From positions 101,158-165,157 of the forward strand of contig LSRX01000667.1 of assembly GCA_001939145.1 (NCBI GenBank): DNA of 64,000 nucleotides. The letters run 5' to 3'. A model generated the notes under the pieces. The model searched no databases. It was not told the origin of the DNA and saw only the letters and a list, made by a program, of their open reading frames with translations. A program made the translations under genes and the position numbers. Positions 10,058 through 19,144 of the stretch are shown piece by piece. Origin of the DNA: Symbiodinium microadriaticum (lineage: Eukaryota; Sar; Dinophyceae; Suessiales; Symbiodiniaceae). The number at the start of each line of letters is the position of its first letter. Positions within the stretch are counted from its first letter, which is position 1.

Positions 10058-13031
10058 CTGCAATCGCCTAGCCGAGGCCGTGCCGGCAGACAGCACCTTC
10101 GCCTCGTCCGGAGCGCTGCTCGCTCCCTTCGCAGAGTTTTGCAAGAACTGTCACCTTTCATTCTACATTCGGATTATCAGTTGTTTCGACTTGCCCGGTT
10201 TTGTGTTGCTCGCTTGGCATTGAATGAAGTGCATACTTGTCTTCCAGATTTGCACGTGCTGAAGGGTGTCTTCAGAGCAACTGGAATTCAGCCAGGTTTC
10301 CCCACTTTTGCACAGTTTTGCCGCCAGTCCGTACTGTATCTTCGCTTTAGCCCTTTAAAGCGCTTTGCCAAACTCTACTACGTAGGCAGCACAGAAGGAT
10401 GCACCTCCATCCGGGAGGCATTCCGTTACAGAAAATATAAACAGGGTACATTGCTAATGCGGTCCCTCCAAATCTCCTCCGAGGCCGTGAGCAGGCCATG
10501 ATTCAGACCCTTCAGCCGCCCCTCAACTTTCCTTTCATTGCCAGATGGTTTTGCCCTAAGAAAGGCATCATTCGCCCTCCTAGCGCTTCACTTGCAAAAC
10601 AGATTGGCTACCAGCGCATCCTACGCAAACGTCGTAGGAAAATGTTGCTTGCACAGTCCTCACGCGGACTGCCTTTGCCGCTCAATGCCATGATCGACAC
10701 GCCCACTTTCCGTACCCGTGAAGCCACGTGGGTCCTGCTGACCCAGCTGGGCAGCAACACCGCAGTCAACTTTGAGGCCTGCAAACGACTTCGCAGCTCC
10801 GAGTTCACATACCCTGCGTTGTGTGCATTGCACCGCATGGCCAAACATTTGCCCGCGTACATGGCACCTCAGGCGGCGCGACACATTTCGCTTGCTCTGG
10901 AGTTCAAGGGTTTCGGTGCTCCTGTGTTTTATAGACCACTGCGTGCCCCCTTCTTGGCGCGCGAATCTTACCGACATGAGCTCCGCACATGCATGAGAGC
11001 ATACATCACTCAGAACATCAAAGCTGTCACACCTTTTCATGTGCCCAAGACCAGTGTTTTGCTTGCAACACACCCCCGCGTATCGGAACTTCTTTTTAAT
11101 CACAAAGATTCCCTCCGCGTTGGGCTGCCAAACATCTGCCTGTGTGCTGCTGCCAAAAACTGCGTCAATGGGCACCAGAGGTCCCCGTGTTCCATGGACA
11201 CATTGTAGCAACTGCCGAAGATTTTACCACCTCGGCCTTCAGCACGGTGGAAAAAGATATTCTTAACGGGTCCATGGCCAACAGCTTTTTTCCTGAGCCT
11301 GACCAACTGTTTGAGCAGTTTCAACAAGAATGGATCAGATGTGCAACACACTATCGGAACTTCTTTTTAATCACAAAGATGCCCTCCGCGTTGGGCTACC
11401 AAACATCTGCCTGTGTGCTGCTGCCAAAACTGCGTCAATGGGCACCAGAACCCCCCGTGTTCCATGGACACAGTGTAGCTACTGCCGAAGATTTTACCAC
11501 CTCGGCCTTCAGCACGGTGGAAAAAGATATTCTTAACGGGTCCATGGCCAACAGCTTTTTTCCTGAGCCTGACCAACTGTTTGAGCAGTTTCAACAAGAA
11601 TGGATCAGATGGTGCCGTGCCAATGACCTGCCTGGTCCACCCCAAGGCCTTAGGGAGGTTTTCAACCATCTCCATGTGAAACACCACCTTGCAGCACAAG
11701 GTCGGTACCGGGCCGAAGCCGTTCGCAGCATACGCATCAAAACCAAAGCCGCCATTTGGCATTGTGAAGATCACCGTGCCAGACAGGCAGTTTGCTACTG
11801 CCTGTGCCTGTATCATAAAGCGTTATCCGGCACGTTTGAGAATCCGGCTATTTTCAAAGAACCTGGTGCTTCCTTCGAGCAACAGCTGCCGACGTTACCC
11901 TTGGGCTTTTCGAAGCCAAACTCGCACTCCTGTTGCCTACATTCTTCCGAAGAGGAAGATAGACTTTGCCTCGGGACGACCCATCGTCTCATTTGTTGAT
12001 GCCTTTATGCGTCCCCTGCTCGAAGCCACAGCACGGCTCCTGCATCGGCTAACTGCACTTGCTTTCCCACAACCCTTTGCCAAAGGTGATGTCTATGCAC
12101 TCATTGCCGAAGTGCAAACCTTCCTGAAGAACTCCTCAGATGAAGCCTTGCATTGTCGCAACCAGGCCTTAGTGGTTTTTTCACCAGCATTTCCACAGCT
12201 CAGTTCCAGCATGCCTGGACCGTCACTCGGGAACTCTACAGACAACGACACGGTGTCGAGCTCGACACCGTCTATACCGTGAACCTCAAAGAACAACAAC
12301 AAGTTGCCCGTGTGTTCCGTGGCAGAAGACGACAAAAAGCCACCAGGGAGGTTCGCATTCACTCTGCTGACATTCCCACCATCATCTTTCATTCCTTGCA
12401 GCTTCAATTCTTCACTGTCGCAGAACGGGGATTTGTACAGACACCTGGATCCCCGATGGGATCGCCTCTTTCCCCCGCTCTTTGCAACATGGTGATTTCT
12501 GCGCATGAAGAGGTATGGCGACGTACCTTTTCACAATCCTTTTCGGCCATGAACCGAAATTTGCTATGCCTGCGATATGTGGACAACCGTCTCTGGATTT
12601 CCGAGGACACGGTAGCATCCCTGCCCGGTGTCCGCCTGTTCCTGAGCAACCACTTCTATGGAGGTGACATTATCCTCGAAGATGAACCGGCCTACGATTT
12701 CGTCGGCTTCTCTCTGGATATAGCAGCTCGTACCATCAGGTACAATCGTAGCTGCCACTTCAAGGACCTCCCTAGTTCTTTTTCGGCGTCTCCGCAGAGC
12801 ATTTTGCTTAGCGGGCTACTGGCCCTGGCCCACACCATACGCCAATGTGCCTACCCCGCTTCACAAGTCCACGCCGACCTGTGCTATCTTTGGTCGCTTG
12901 CATCGGAACGTAAGCTTCCTACAATTCTGCTTTTTTCAGAAATTCTGGAGCATGCCACGTTGCACCTCGCAGCACAAAAGCCTTGTTACGTGCTTGCACT
13001 TGCAGTTACAAGTGATGCGCTTAACACATAG
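10058..13031 (+). pseudogene. Candidate GIY-YIG nuclease plus Penelope-like reverse transcriptase, broken
   Basis: The first part (to about 10501) contains FAKLYYVGSTEG followed by IREAFRYRKYKQ, the spacing of a GIY-YIG nuclease core with the GIY tripeptide degenerate (LYL). After a linker region in changing frames, RT motifs appear: YILPKRKIDFASGRPIVSF near 11.94-12.0 kb, GFFTSIS near 12.17 kb, GSPMGSPLSPALCN at 12.43-12.49 kb and RYVDN at 12573-12587. An EN-then-RT order is known for the Naiad and Chlamys groups of Penelope-like elements. At least four register changes are needed. One falls in motif A at about 12166, where the codon for the expected catalytic Asp is lost. Confidence 0.55.
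11081..11610 (+). repeat. Direct tandem duplication of about 260 bp within the RT region
   Basis: 11081-11340 and 11352-11610 are almost identical, joined by 11 bases (GTGCAACACAC) that resemble sequence just before the first unit. The first unit has one extra A (CTGCCAAAAAC versus CTGCCAAAAC) that changes the frame, plus a few substitutions. The duplication repeats about 86 codons of the linker between nuclease and RT. Confidence 0.9.
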
Positions 13032-13090
13032 TTCTGTGACAGACTTGTAGGCTCAAGGGATCGCGGTTTTGTCTCGCAACATCCCTTGAC

Positions 13091-13387
13091 ATGTCGCGAC
13101 AAGAAGTAGGCCGTCCTTCCGGCGAAGACGCGGTCAATGACCAGACCGAGCATCGCCGTGGTTTAGCTGATGCCCTACTTCGTGTCCTCGGGGACCCAGA
13201 TGCTCAGCCTCCAGATGCCTCAGACCAGAGCTCCTGTCTTTATGACGATTCAGTGCTACGAGACCAAACTCTTCGCAATTTCCTCGCCGACTATGTTGAG
13301 CTCACCACCCGTGACATTAAGAACTCAAGCAACGAGTTCAACATCTTGAAGACCAGCTTCGAGCCCTCACGCAATACGAGCCTTTAG
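13091..13387 (+). CDS. Short ORF downstream of the RT, 98 aa
   Basis: An ATG 60 bases after the RT stop opens MSRQEVGRPSGEDAVNDQTE and ends at a TAG at 13385-13387. The product is acidic and helical (LADALLRVLGDP; TLRNFLADYVELTTRDIKNS) with no recognised family. It is the first in a row of short plus-strand ORFs separated by roughly 150-260 bases, which suggests accessory genes of the retroelement. Confidence 0.35.
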   Translation: MSRQEVGRPSGEDAVNDQTEHRRGLADALLRVLGDPDAQPPDASDQSSCLYDDSVLRDQTLRNFLADYVELTTRDIKNSSNEFNILKTSFEPSRNTSL

Positions 13388-13549
13388 TGATCTCACTCGA
13401 CCATCTTCGCGAAAGCTGTAAGAAAACATGTGTTTCACTGCTGTTGTGTGCAGTCATTTACAACATGCAGGCCCGTTAGTGTTTGCCAATTTCTTGCACC
13501 GACACATGTCCAAACTTGCGCAGCCTTTTCTACGTGTTGCCACAGCATC

Positions 13550-13801
13550 ATGTCTGACCGTGAAAGAAGCCGATCACCTCCACCTGCCAGGTGGCGATGG
13601 ACCTGGCGCACTGATGGACAATCGTGGTGGTGGCAGTGGTTCCCTGTGAATCACCAGTGGCTTGCAACCAAGATCCAGGAGGTCACACCTAACAGACAAG
13701 CACACCGTGATGATGTGCCCAGCCAACCCTCCTCTTCGCCTACTACCCGTAACATTTCTGTGAGCCCATCTCGCAAGAGAAGGCCGTCCCGCACACCGTA
13801 G
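13550..13801 (+). CDS. Short Arg/Ser- and Trp-rich ORF, 83 aa
   Basis: The ATG at 13550 gives MSDRERSRSPPPARWRWTWR, a mini RS-type head, then a Trp cluster (SWWWQWFPVN) and a Ser/Arg-rich tail (SVSPSRKRRPSRTP). The composition is like RNA-binding or SR-like proteins, but no domain is recognised. The start was chosen because the sequence upstream in this frame is Cys-rich and not protein-like. Confidence 0.35.
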   Translation: MSDRERSRSPPPARWRWTWRTDGQSWWWQWFPVNHQWLATKIQEVTPNRQAHRDDVPSQPSSSPTTRNISVSPSRKRRPSRTP

Positions 13802-14065
13802 TCAGGCTTTGTACTGCCGCAACAGTACTTTTAGGTTTAATTCGTTTTGCTGTGATTCCTCGTGAATCACGCCATGCCATTCAGAGCGTCCCATGGGATT
13901 TTCTCAGAACCGTGCATGCACTGTGTGATACCTTATTAAATTGAGCACTACGTAGAGAAGCAAACCGGCTCCGCTGCACTTGACCATGTTTAGTTGCTGT
14001 GCCCGCGCTCCCGAAGTTTGGTTCCAGCAGTTTTTGTGCTATTGAGCCTCACCAACGTTATTGCC

Positions 14066-14485
14066 ATGAGTGATCAGTCTGCAATTCACGACCTCGTGTT
14101 CCGATTCGTTGCTTTCCGACAACATTCTTTCTTTTTCTACCGCGAATTTCACTCCGACTGCCTTGAGCTGCAACAGTTCGCTGCGCCGTTTCCTCCTACT
14201 CTGCAGCAAGCGCGAGTAGGACAACTTCAAATTGACCAACTTGGCGGAGAGGTCAGTGATCAGTTTCGCTTGCACTGCCGTGACATCATGACCAAAGCGG
14301 GAATTTTTCAATATGTTGCCCATCGGCCATTTGTGCGACCTGGGCATGTTCTCGTGCATCTGGAATACCTATCCCCTGCTCTCCCACATCTGACTGTGCT
14401 CGCCAGTGTTTGCCGATCCTGGAACGGTTCAATCTCAAAAGTCACTCAGCGATGCAACATGGTGGATTACCAGACCACAGACTGA
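14066..14485 (+). CDS. Short ORF, 139 aa, possibly continued by frameshift
   Basis: The ATG at 14066 gives MSDQSAIHDLVFRFVAFRQH. Next comes a helical region (LQQARVGQLQIDQLGGEVSD) and a C-terminal part ending LTVLASVCRSWNGS. The frame stops at 14485. A second frame (to 14613) reads HGPWDDRFTYHADLIPEMQL and looks like a natural continuation, so a one-base shift near 14.43-14.47 kb is likely. No family is recognised. Confidence 0.35.
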   Translation: MSDQSAIHDLVFRFVAFRQHSFFFYREFHSDCLELQQFAAPFPPTLQQARVGQLQIDQLGGEVSDQFRLHCRDIMTKAGIFQYVAHRPFVRPGHVLVHLEYLSPALPHLTVLASVCRSWNGSISKVTQRCNMVDYQTTD

Positions 14486-14742
14486 AACTGCAGTCAAAAC
14501 GACGTCACCTTGTTTGTTACTGGGCACATGGCCCGTGGGATGATCGATTCACCTACCATGCGGACCTGATTCCAGAGATGCAGCTGCTGCTTATTCGCCG
14601 CCCTGCGCAATAGTGCGCAACAAAAGCGTGCGTGTTTTACCTGTCATTCCTGTTGCTTGTGCATCCGCAGCCATTTCTACATGTCATGATGGAAAAAGAA
14701 TAATGCTCATGGTGAACAATGCTTTTCCGATGATGCCAGTTC

Positions 14743-14943
14743 ATGGCATCGGCCTTTGACTCTCCGACTTGTCATCCAGATGCTGCCAAGCAGAAGCCCA
14801 AGGCCACCCTCAGCCTCAAAAAGAAGAAGAAAGCAAAAGAGCTGCGGAAACAACACAGTGCCAGCAGTTCTCGCCGGCATCCAAAGAAGAAAAAGAAAAC
14901 TAGAAGACAAGTGGCCCGAAAGCATCATTTGCGAAGAGTTTAG
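14743..14943 (+). CDS. Very basic short ORF, 66 aa
   Basis: The ATG at 14743 gives MASAFDSPTCHPDAAKQKPK followed by poly-Lys and Arg runs (KKKKKAKELRKQ; RRHPKKKKKTRRQ). It would bind nucleic acid or serve as a nuclear-localisation tail. It is the last ORF before the satellites. A low-complexity origin cannot be excluded. Confidence 0.3.
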   Translation: MASAFDSPTCHPDAAKQKPKATLSLKKKKKAKELRKQHSASSSRRHPKKKKKTRRQVARKHHLRRV

Positions 14944-15106
14944 CGCTATGTAAAGTCAGAGAGTCAAGCACATAAGGTCATAGAGTCAAGTACGTAAAGG
15001 CATAGAGTCAAGTGCACAGTTTGAGTACATAGCATCTAGTGCATAGCGTCATATTGCCACGGAGTCAAGTGCATAGAGTTATCAAGTACAAAGCCCAGGT
15101 TTAGAG

Positions 15107-15660
15107 TTTAGGGTTTAGGGTACTCGATGTACTTGACTCTATGGACTCTACGCGTATCTCCACTCTATGTTTATCGTCACTTCACTCTGTGTTTGTCACC
15201 CGCACTCGACTCTATTTACTATACCTTATATGTACTTGACTCTGTGTTTATCGTGACTCTATGTTTATCATCTATTATCATCCATGTACTTAGGGTTTAG
15301 GGTTTAAGGTACACGATGTACTTGACTCTACCGAGTCTACGTGTATCTCCACTCTATGTTTATCATCACTTCACTCTGTGTTTGTCACCCGCACTCGACT
15401 CTGTTTACTGTACCTTACATGTAATTACTTGACTCTATGTTTATCGTGACTCTATGTTTATCATCTATTATCACCTATGTACTTAGGGTTTAGGGTTTAC
15501 GGTACACGATGTACTTGACTCTATGGACTCTACGTGTATCTCCACTCTACGTTTATCGTCACTTCACTCTGCGTTTGTCACCCGCTATACCTTACATGTA
15601 CTTGACTCTATGTTTATAGTGACTCTATGTTTATCATCTATTATCATCTATGTACTTCTC
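15107..15660. repeat. Satellite of about 180-193 bp units headed by TTTAGGG repeats
   Basis: Three units begin near 15107, 15290 and 15483, each with two copies of TTTAGGG or TTTAAGG-like heptamers, then conserved blocks such as ACTTGACTCTATGGACTC and ATGTTTATCATCTATTATCA. The third unit lacks an internal block. TTTAGGG is the telomere repeat of plants and dinoflagellates, so this is an interstitial telomere-like satellite. The preceding 14.95-15.1 kb contains degenerate ATAGAGTCAAGT repeats of the same flavour. Confidence 0.85.
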
Positions 15661-15708
15661 TCGATGGCTTCGTACAGACGTACTAGGGTGCGCGGGAACC
15701 TTAAAAGT

Positions 15709-16150
15709 AGCAACTTTACCTGGCGTTCGTGCACTCGACCACGCCAATCCCCGCAAAGGGTTGCGCGGGAACCCTGCGAGAACCCCAAAAGTTGCAACTT
15801 TACCTCGCATTCAGTCGCTCGACCACGCCAATCCATGGGACGGGTTGCGCGTCACGCCGAAAAGATGCAACTTTACCTCGCGTTCGGTCGCTCGACCACG
15901 CGAATCCATGGGAAGGGTTGCGCGTCACGCCGAAAGCAACTTTACCTCGCGTTCAGTTGCTCGACCACGCCAATCCATGGGAAAGGTTGCACGTCAAGCC
16001 GAAAAGTTGTAACTTTACCGCACGTTCAGTCGCTCGACCACGCCAATCCGTGGGAAGGGTTGCGCGTCACGCCGAAGAGTTGGGAAAAAGTTGCAACTTT
16101 ACCTCGCGCTCGTTCGCTCGACCACGCCAATCCATGGTAAGGGTTGCATT
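15709..16150. repeat. Satellite of about 72 bp, six units
   Basis: The block CAACTTTACC recurs near 15711, 15795, 15868, 15937, 16010 and 16094 (spacing 69-84), each followed by CGCTCGACCACGCCAATCC and GGGTTGCGCGTCACGCC. Units are 80-95% alike by eye. Open frames through it are a by-product of unit lengths divisible by three. Confidence 0.9.
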
Positions 16151-16247
16151 CCCGATCGATGGCACGGTGCTGGCTCCGGCTTTAGAAAGAAAGATAATTC
16201 ACCGAGATGTAGAGAAGTCGGGTATAAGTCGGGTACTCCTCTGATGT

Positions 16248-16560
16248 ACTCTGTGTACTATGCACTTGACTCGATGCACTTACTTCACTCTGATCTACTT
16301 CACTCTGTGCACTACTCTGTATACTATGCACGTGTACACACTTTGTACTCTGTGTACTACGCACTTGACTCGATGCACTTACTTCACTCTGAACTACTTC
16401 ACTCTGTGTACTACTCTGTATACTATGCACTTGTATACACTTGACTCGATGCACTTCACTCGATGTACTTCACGCCGATCTACTTCACTCTGTGTACTAG
16501 CTCGATACTACGCACTTCAATCGATGATTAACTCCGTGTACCTGATCCTCTGTGTACTTG
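16248..16560. repeat. Satellite of 99-bp units (CACTTGACTCGATGCACTT)
   Basis: Two clear units start at 16248 and 16347 (ACTCTGTGTACTA...), followed by shorter degenerate pieces with the same words (CTTCACTC, GTGTACT). It shares the words ACTTGACTC and TGTACT with the telomere-like satellite, so the two may be related. Confidence 0.8.
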
Positions 16561-17018
16561 ATCCTATGTACTTCTCTGAAGGGCTCTGCACGGAAGAACC
16601 CTCCGCAAAGCTTTCGGGAAAGCGATCCGCAAAATCAAGAACCGCAAGGCTTTCAAGTACGGATTCGGACCTGCACTACATGTCCGACATTTCCAGTGAG
16701 CCTGACGCCTTCATGCATAGCATTTCGAAAGAGCAGTTTAGCGCTGCAGTTTCCACAGCCACCGAGGGAACAACTATCCCTCGGAAATCCAAGGCCTGTG
16801 CCAACTTGCTTGTTAGCGCTGGTCTGAGATGCAGTTGCCATTTCATTCAAGTTTCACATTGCCCGAATGTGCAGTTTGCACCCATGCCAAAGCCTCTGCC
16901 TTGATTAAACACATGCCAGCCTGTTGTGATTCTGTGATTGTTGCAATGTGAACTTTTAGCCGCTTCAGATGCATCATCAGCTCCCACGTAGCAACTCTTT
17001 GCCATGAAATGCACTGCC

Positions 17019-17300
17019 ATGGACGCACAACTACGTGAGGAACCAAACCGCATCCGACTCGACATCAAAATGCCCCAGGACCAATGGTGACAGCAGCTGA
17101 CCTTTCAGGTGCAGCGCAGCTCGGACGACACTGTTGATGACGCAAAAAGACAGCTGCAGTGGATGATCTGGGAAGCTCGCCGCTGGTATCCCAAGTTGTC
17201 AGCGTTTCAATTTCAGCAGGAAGGGAAACATATTCCCTACACGAGGCCGGTTACCGACCTCAATCCGCTTTTCACAGTCATTTGTGCTCGTGCCGCGTGA
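17019..17300 (+). pseudogene. Ubiquitin-like ORF with one in-frame stop
   Basis: An ATG at 17019 (MDAQLREEPNRIRLDIKMPQ) leads to a TGA at 17088-17090 right after a Trp codon. The frame then continues LTFQVQRSSDDTVDDAKRQL and ends ICARAA at 17300. The order of strands and helix resembles a ubiquitin fold: LTFQV...DTVDDAKRQLQ matches the beta2-helix pattern of ubiquitin, and FQFQQEGKHI...DLNPLFTVI matches the later strands. The identity is low and rests on pattern only. There is no Gly-Gly end, so it would not be a conjugating modifier. It may be an accessory ORF of the same retroelement family; a (TG)n run follows 85 bases later. Confidence 0.35.
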
Positions 17301-17387
17301 CTGAACTCATTCTGCAAAAGGACCTCATTGCATTGCTTGTTTATTCATGTTGCATCTGCCAGCAATAGCCCAAGTTTGACCTGGGCA

Positions 17388-17401
17388 TGTGTGTGTGTGT
17401 G
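17388..17401. repeat. (TG)n microsatellite
   Basis: A short TG run follows the ubiquitin-like ORF. Penelope-like elements are known to favour microsatellites, so it may mark an element boundary. Confidence 0.6.
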
Positions 17402-17962
17402 TAAACGCCTGCACATGGCGGCATGATTCTGGAAGCCAACTGTACAGGCAGGGGGATGCCCCACACCTAAAGGGTGGGCATCTAACAAAGAGGCTCTTCA
17501 GAGTGTGCTGATATGGTTCTGGGACGCTGGAACCACGTACTTGCGAAAGGCCGCCCAAATTGCACCCTTGATGCTGTTGTTTCCATCATTGGCCTCAATG
17601 ATTCTGTACGGTTGCTGTAATCTGTCATTGCATTAGGATGCTCGAGGTTCGCCTCATCAGTTCTCGCCAAGCCTAAGTGTGTCAGCACCAGGGCAGTCAA
17701 GGCCCGAGTCAACTAAGATATGCACACAAGAAATATTGAGTCGTTGGGGTCCGCAGTTCTGCTGCAGAGCGAGACTCGTATACACTCCCATCCACATCAT
17801 CCTGGAAACATCCATACGTGTCGGTGGTGATGGGTGCTTTGTGAGGGCCCGACATTGTGCATGCCCACTTCCCGCCCGACCCTCCGGCGTGCGCATGAGC
17901 ACATGAGAACGTGGACATGTCTTTTCGACGCATGTAATGTTGAGTCTCCGCCTTGCTGCAAC
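17402..17962. other. No recognisable gene
   Basis: Short frames only on both strands. This stretch lies 3' of the DUF5672-type gene and probably contains its 3' UTR. Confidence 0.4.
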
Positions 17963-19144
17963 TCAGCTGGACGTGTGGATCGGCTGTTGCGACTTCACTG
18001 ACTTCACTGCCGTCTCTGCTGCTTCATTAAGGAAGCGAGCCAACAACGGATCGTGGAGGGGATCCTCCGTGAAGATCTTGGCCATCAGCGTCAGACTGAC
18101 AGAGTCCAGTATGCCACTGCCACTGTCCTGAAGCAAAGCAACCATTCGCGGCAAGGCTTCCTGTTTCCACCTCTGGATCATGGCTTCGCCAAGGGTGCCT
18201 TCGCTGTTGTCAAGAGTTGCAACTTGGGGGTTGACGAGACTCACGCCGGGACACTGGCCCTCGAAGAACTTCCGGATCTCCGTAGCATTCAACCAAAGTT
18301 TGTGGACGCCCACTCGCGGCATGGTAGGGCCCGTCCTCTGATTCTTTTCCTCCTTTTTGAATGTCTCCCTGGCAAAGTGTATTGCCACTTCCTCAGAAGG
18401 CAGCTTATCGGAGTCTTGCAGATGGCTGCAGAACCAAACATCCTCCAGCAGGCCACCCGGTTGGAATGCCTTGGTGATCCTCAGCATCGCTTCGCGATCG
18501 CGGAGGCTGAAGCCACCATTGCCGACCTGCTTTTTGGGGCAGGCGGCGTGGATTTTACTGGACTTCAGCGCGAACCACGGAGACCCGACATAGTCGTACT
18601 GAAGGAAGTCTTTCAGGTGCTCATGAGCCCCATTGCAAATCCAGGAGTCCGTCTGCGCCAGCAAAACTTTGGGAGTGGTTACCAGCTGCCAAAACTCAGG
18701 TGAGGTGAGGACATTGGAGTATTCAACTTCTTTCTGTGCAGAGAGACGGCGGCTGACATCATACGCTTGTCCCGGCATCGGCGTGAGAAGGACAACGCCT
18801 TTCTGCCGGAGTTCCGCAAGAGTCTTCTGCATGCGGACATAATCCTTGTTGGCCCTGCCGTACATGATCTGTATTCGCAGCTCGGGGAAGTGCGTGTGTG
18901 CCTGCAGCACCACAAGAGGCAATGTCACCAAAGGTCTCGTCTCCGGGATCAGAAAGGAGAGCTGGCTGCTGTTGTAGGTGTAACCACTTCCCTCCAATCT
19001 TGTTGCATTCTGGCCAATGCCGGGATCAACATCGATTTCGCTCTGAGCACTGGAAAGAGTTGGGACCTCGCTCCGGTCAGAGCCGCGCAGGGTCACAGCT
19101 CCGCAGATGCAGAGCCAATGCCCGAGCAGCAGAAACATGGACAT
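17963..19144 (-). CDS. DUF5672-type glycosyltransferase-like protein, 393 aa
   Basis: An uninterrupted minus-strand ORF begins with a hydrophobic leader (MSMFLLLGHWLCICGAVTL), a signal peptide or membrane anchor, so a Golgi or secretory location is likely. Residues about 75-240 carry the DUF5672 signature: PEFWQLVTTPKVLLAQTDSW, FLQYDYVGSPWFALK, VGNGGFSLRDREAMLRI and EDVWFCSHL. Members are found in surface-polysaccharide loci and are thought to be glycosyltransferases. The C-terminal part (about 290-393) is extra and unassigned. The gene is intronless, and its length and uniform coding quality suggest it is intact. Nothing else in the neighbourhood is functionally linked. Confidence 0.8.
   Translation of the reverse strand: MSMFLLLGHWLCICGAVTLRGSDRSEVPTLSSAQSEIDVDPGIGQNATRLEGSGYTYNSSQLSFLIPETRPLVTLPLVVLQAHTHFPELRIQIMYGRANKDYVRMQKTLAELRQKGVVLLTPMPGQAYDVSRRLSAQKEVEYSNVLTSPEFWQLVTTPKVLLAQTDSWICNGAHEHLKDFLQYDYVGSPWFALKSSKIHAACPKKQVGNGGFSLRDREAMLRITKAFQPGGLLEDVWFCSHLQDSDKLPSEEVAIHFARETFKKEEKNQRTGPTMPRVGVHKLWLNATEIRKFFEGQCPGVSLVNPQVATLDNSEGTLGEAMIQRWKQEALPRMVALLQDSGSGILDSVSLTLMAKIFTEDPLHDPLLARFLNEAAETAVKSVKSQQPIHTSS

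Larger units (their letters stand above)
7556..14943 (+). mobile_element. Penelope-like retroelement copy with several ORFs, decayed
   Basis: A plus-strand run of coding segments starts at the head-to-head junction with the LINE-type element. It continues as an ORF with an uncharacterised domain (7556-8502), a Pro-rich coiled-coil ORF (8659-10057), a candidate GIY-YIG nuclease plus reverse transcriptase (10058-13031), and at least four short ORFs up to 14943. The RT has the G-x-PMGSPLSP motif and RYVDN, which resemble Penelope-like polymerases. Several frameshifts and a 270-bp duplication show it is inactive here. The true ends are not identified; similar material near 16.6-17.3 kb may belong to the same family. 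Confidence 0.55.

Noticed and set aside
15523-16244. Frames with recurrent SLDHANPWEGLRVTPK strings
   Set aside because: The protein repeat follows directly from the 72-bp satellite; no start, domain or independent coding evidence.
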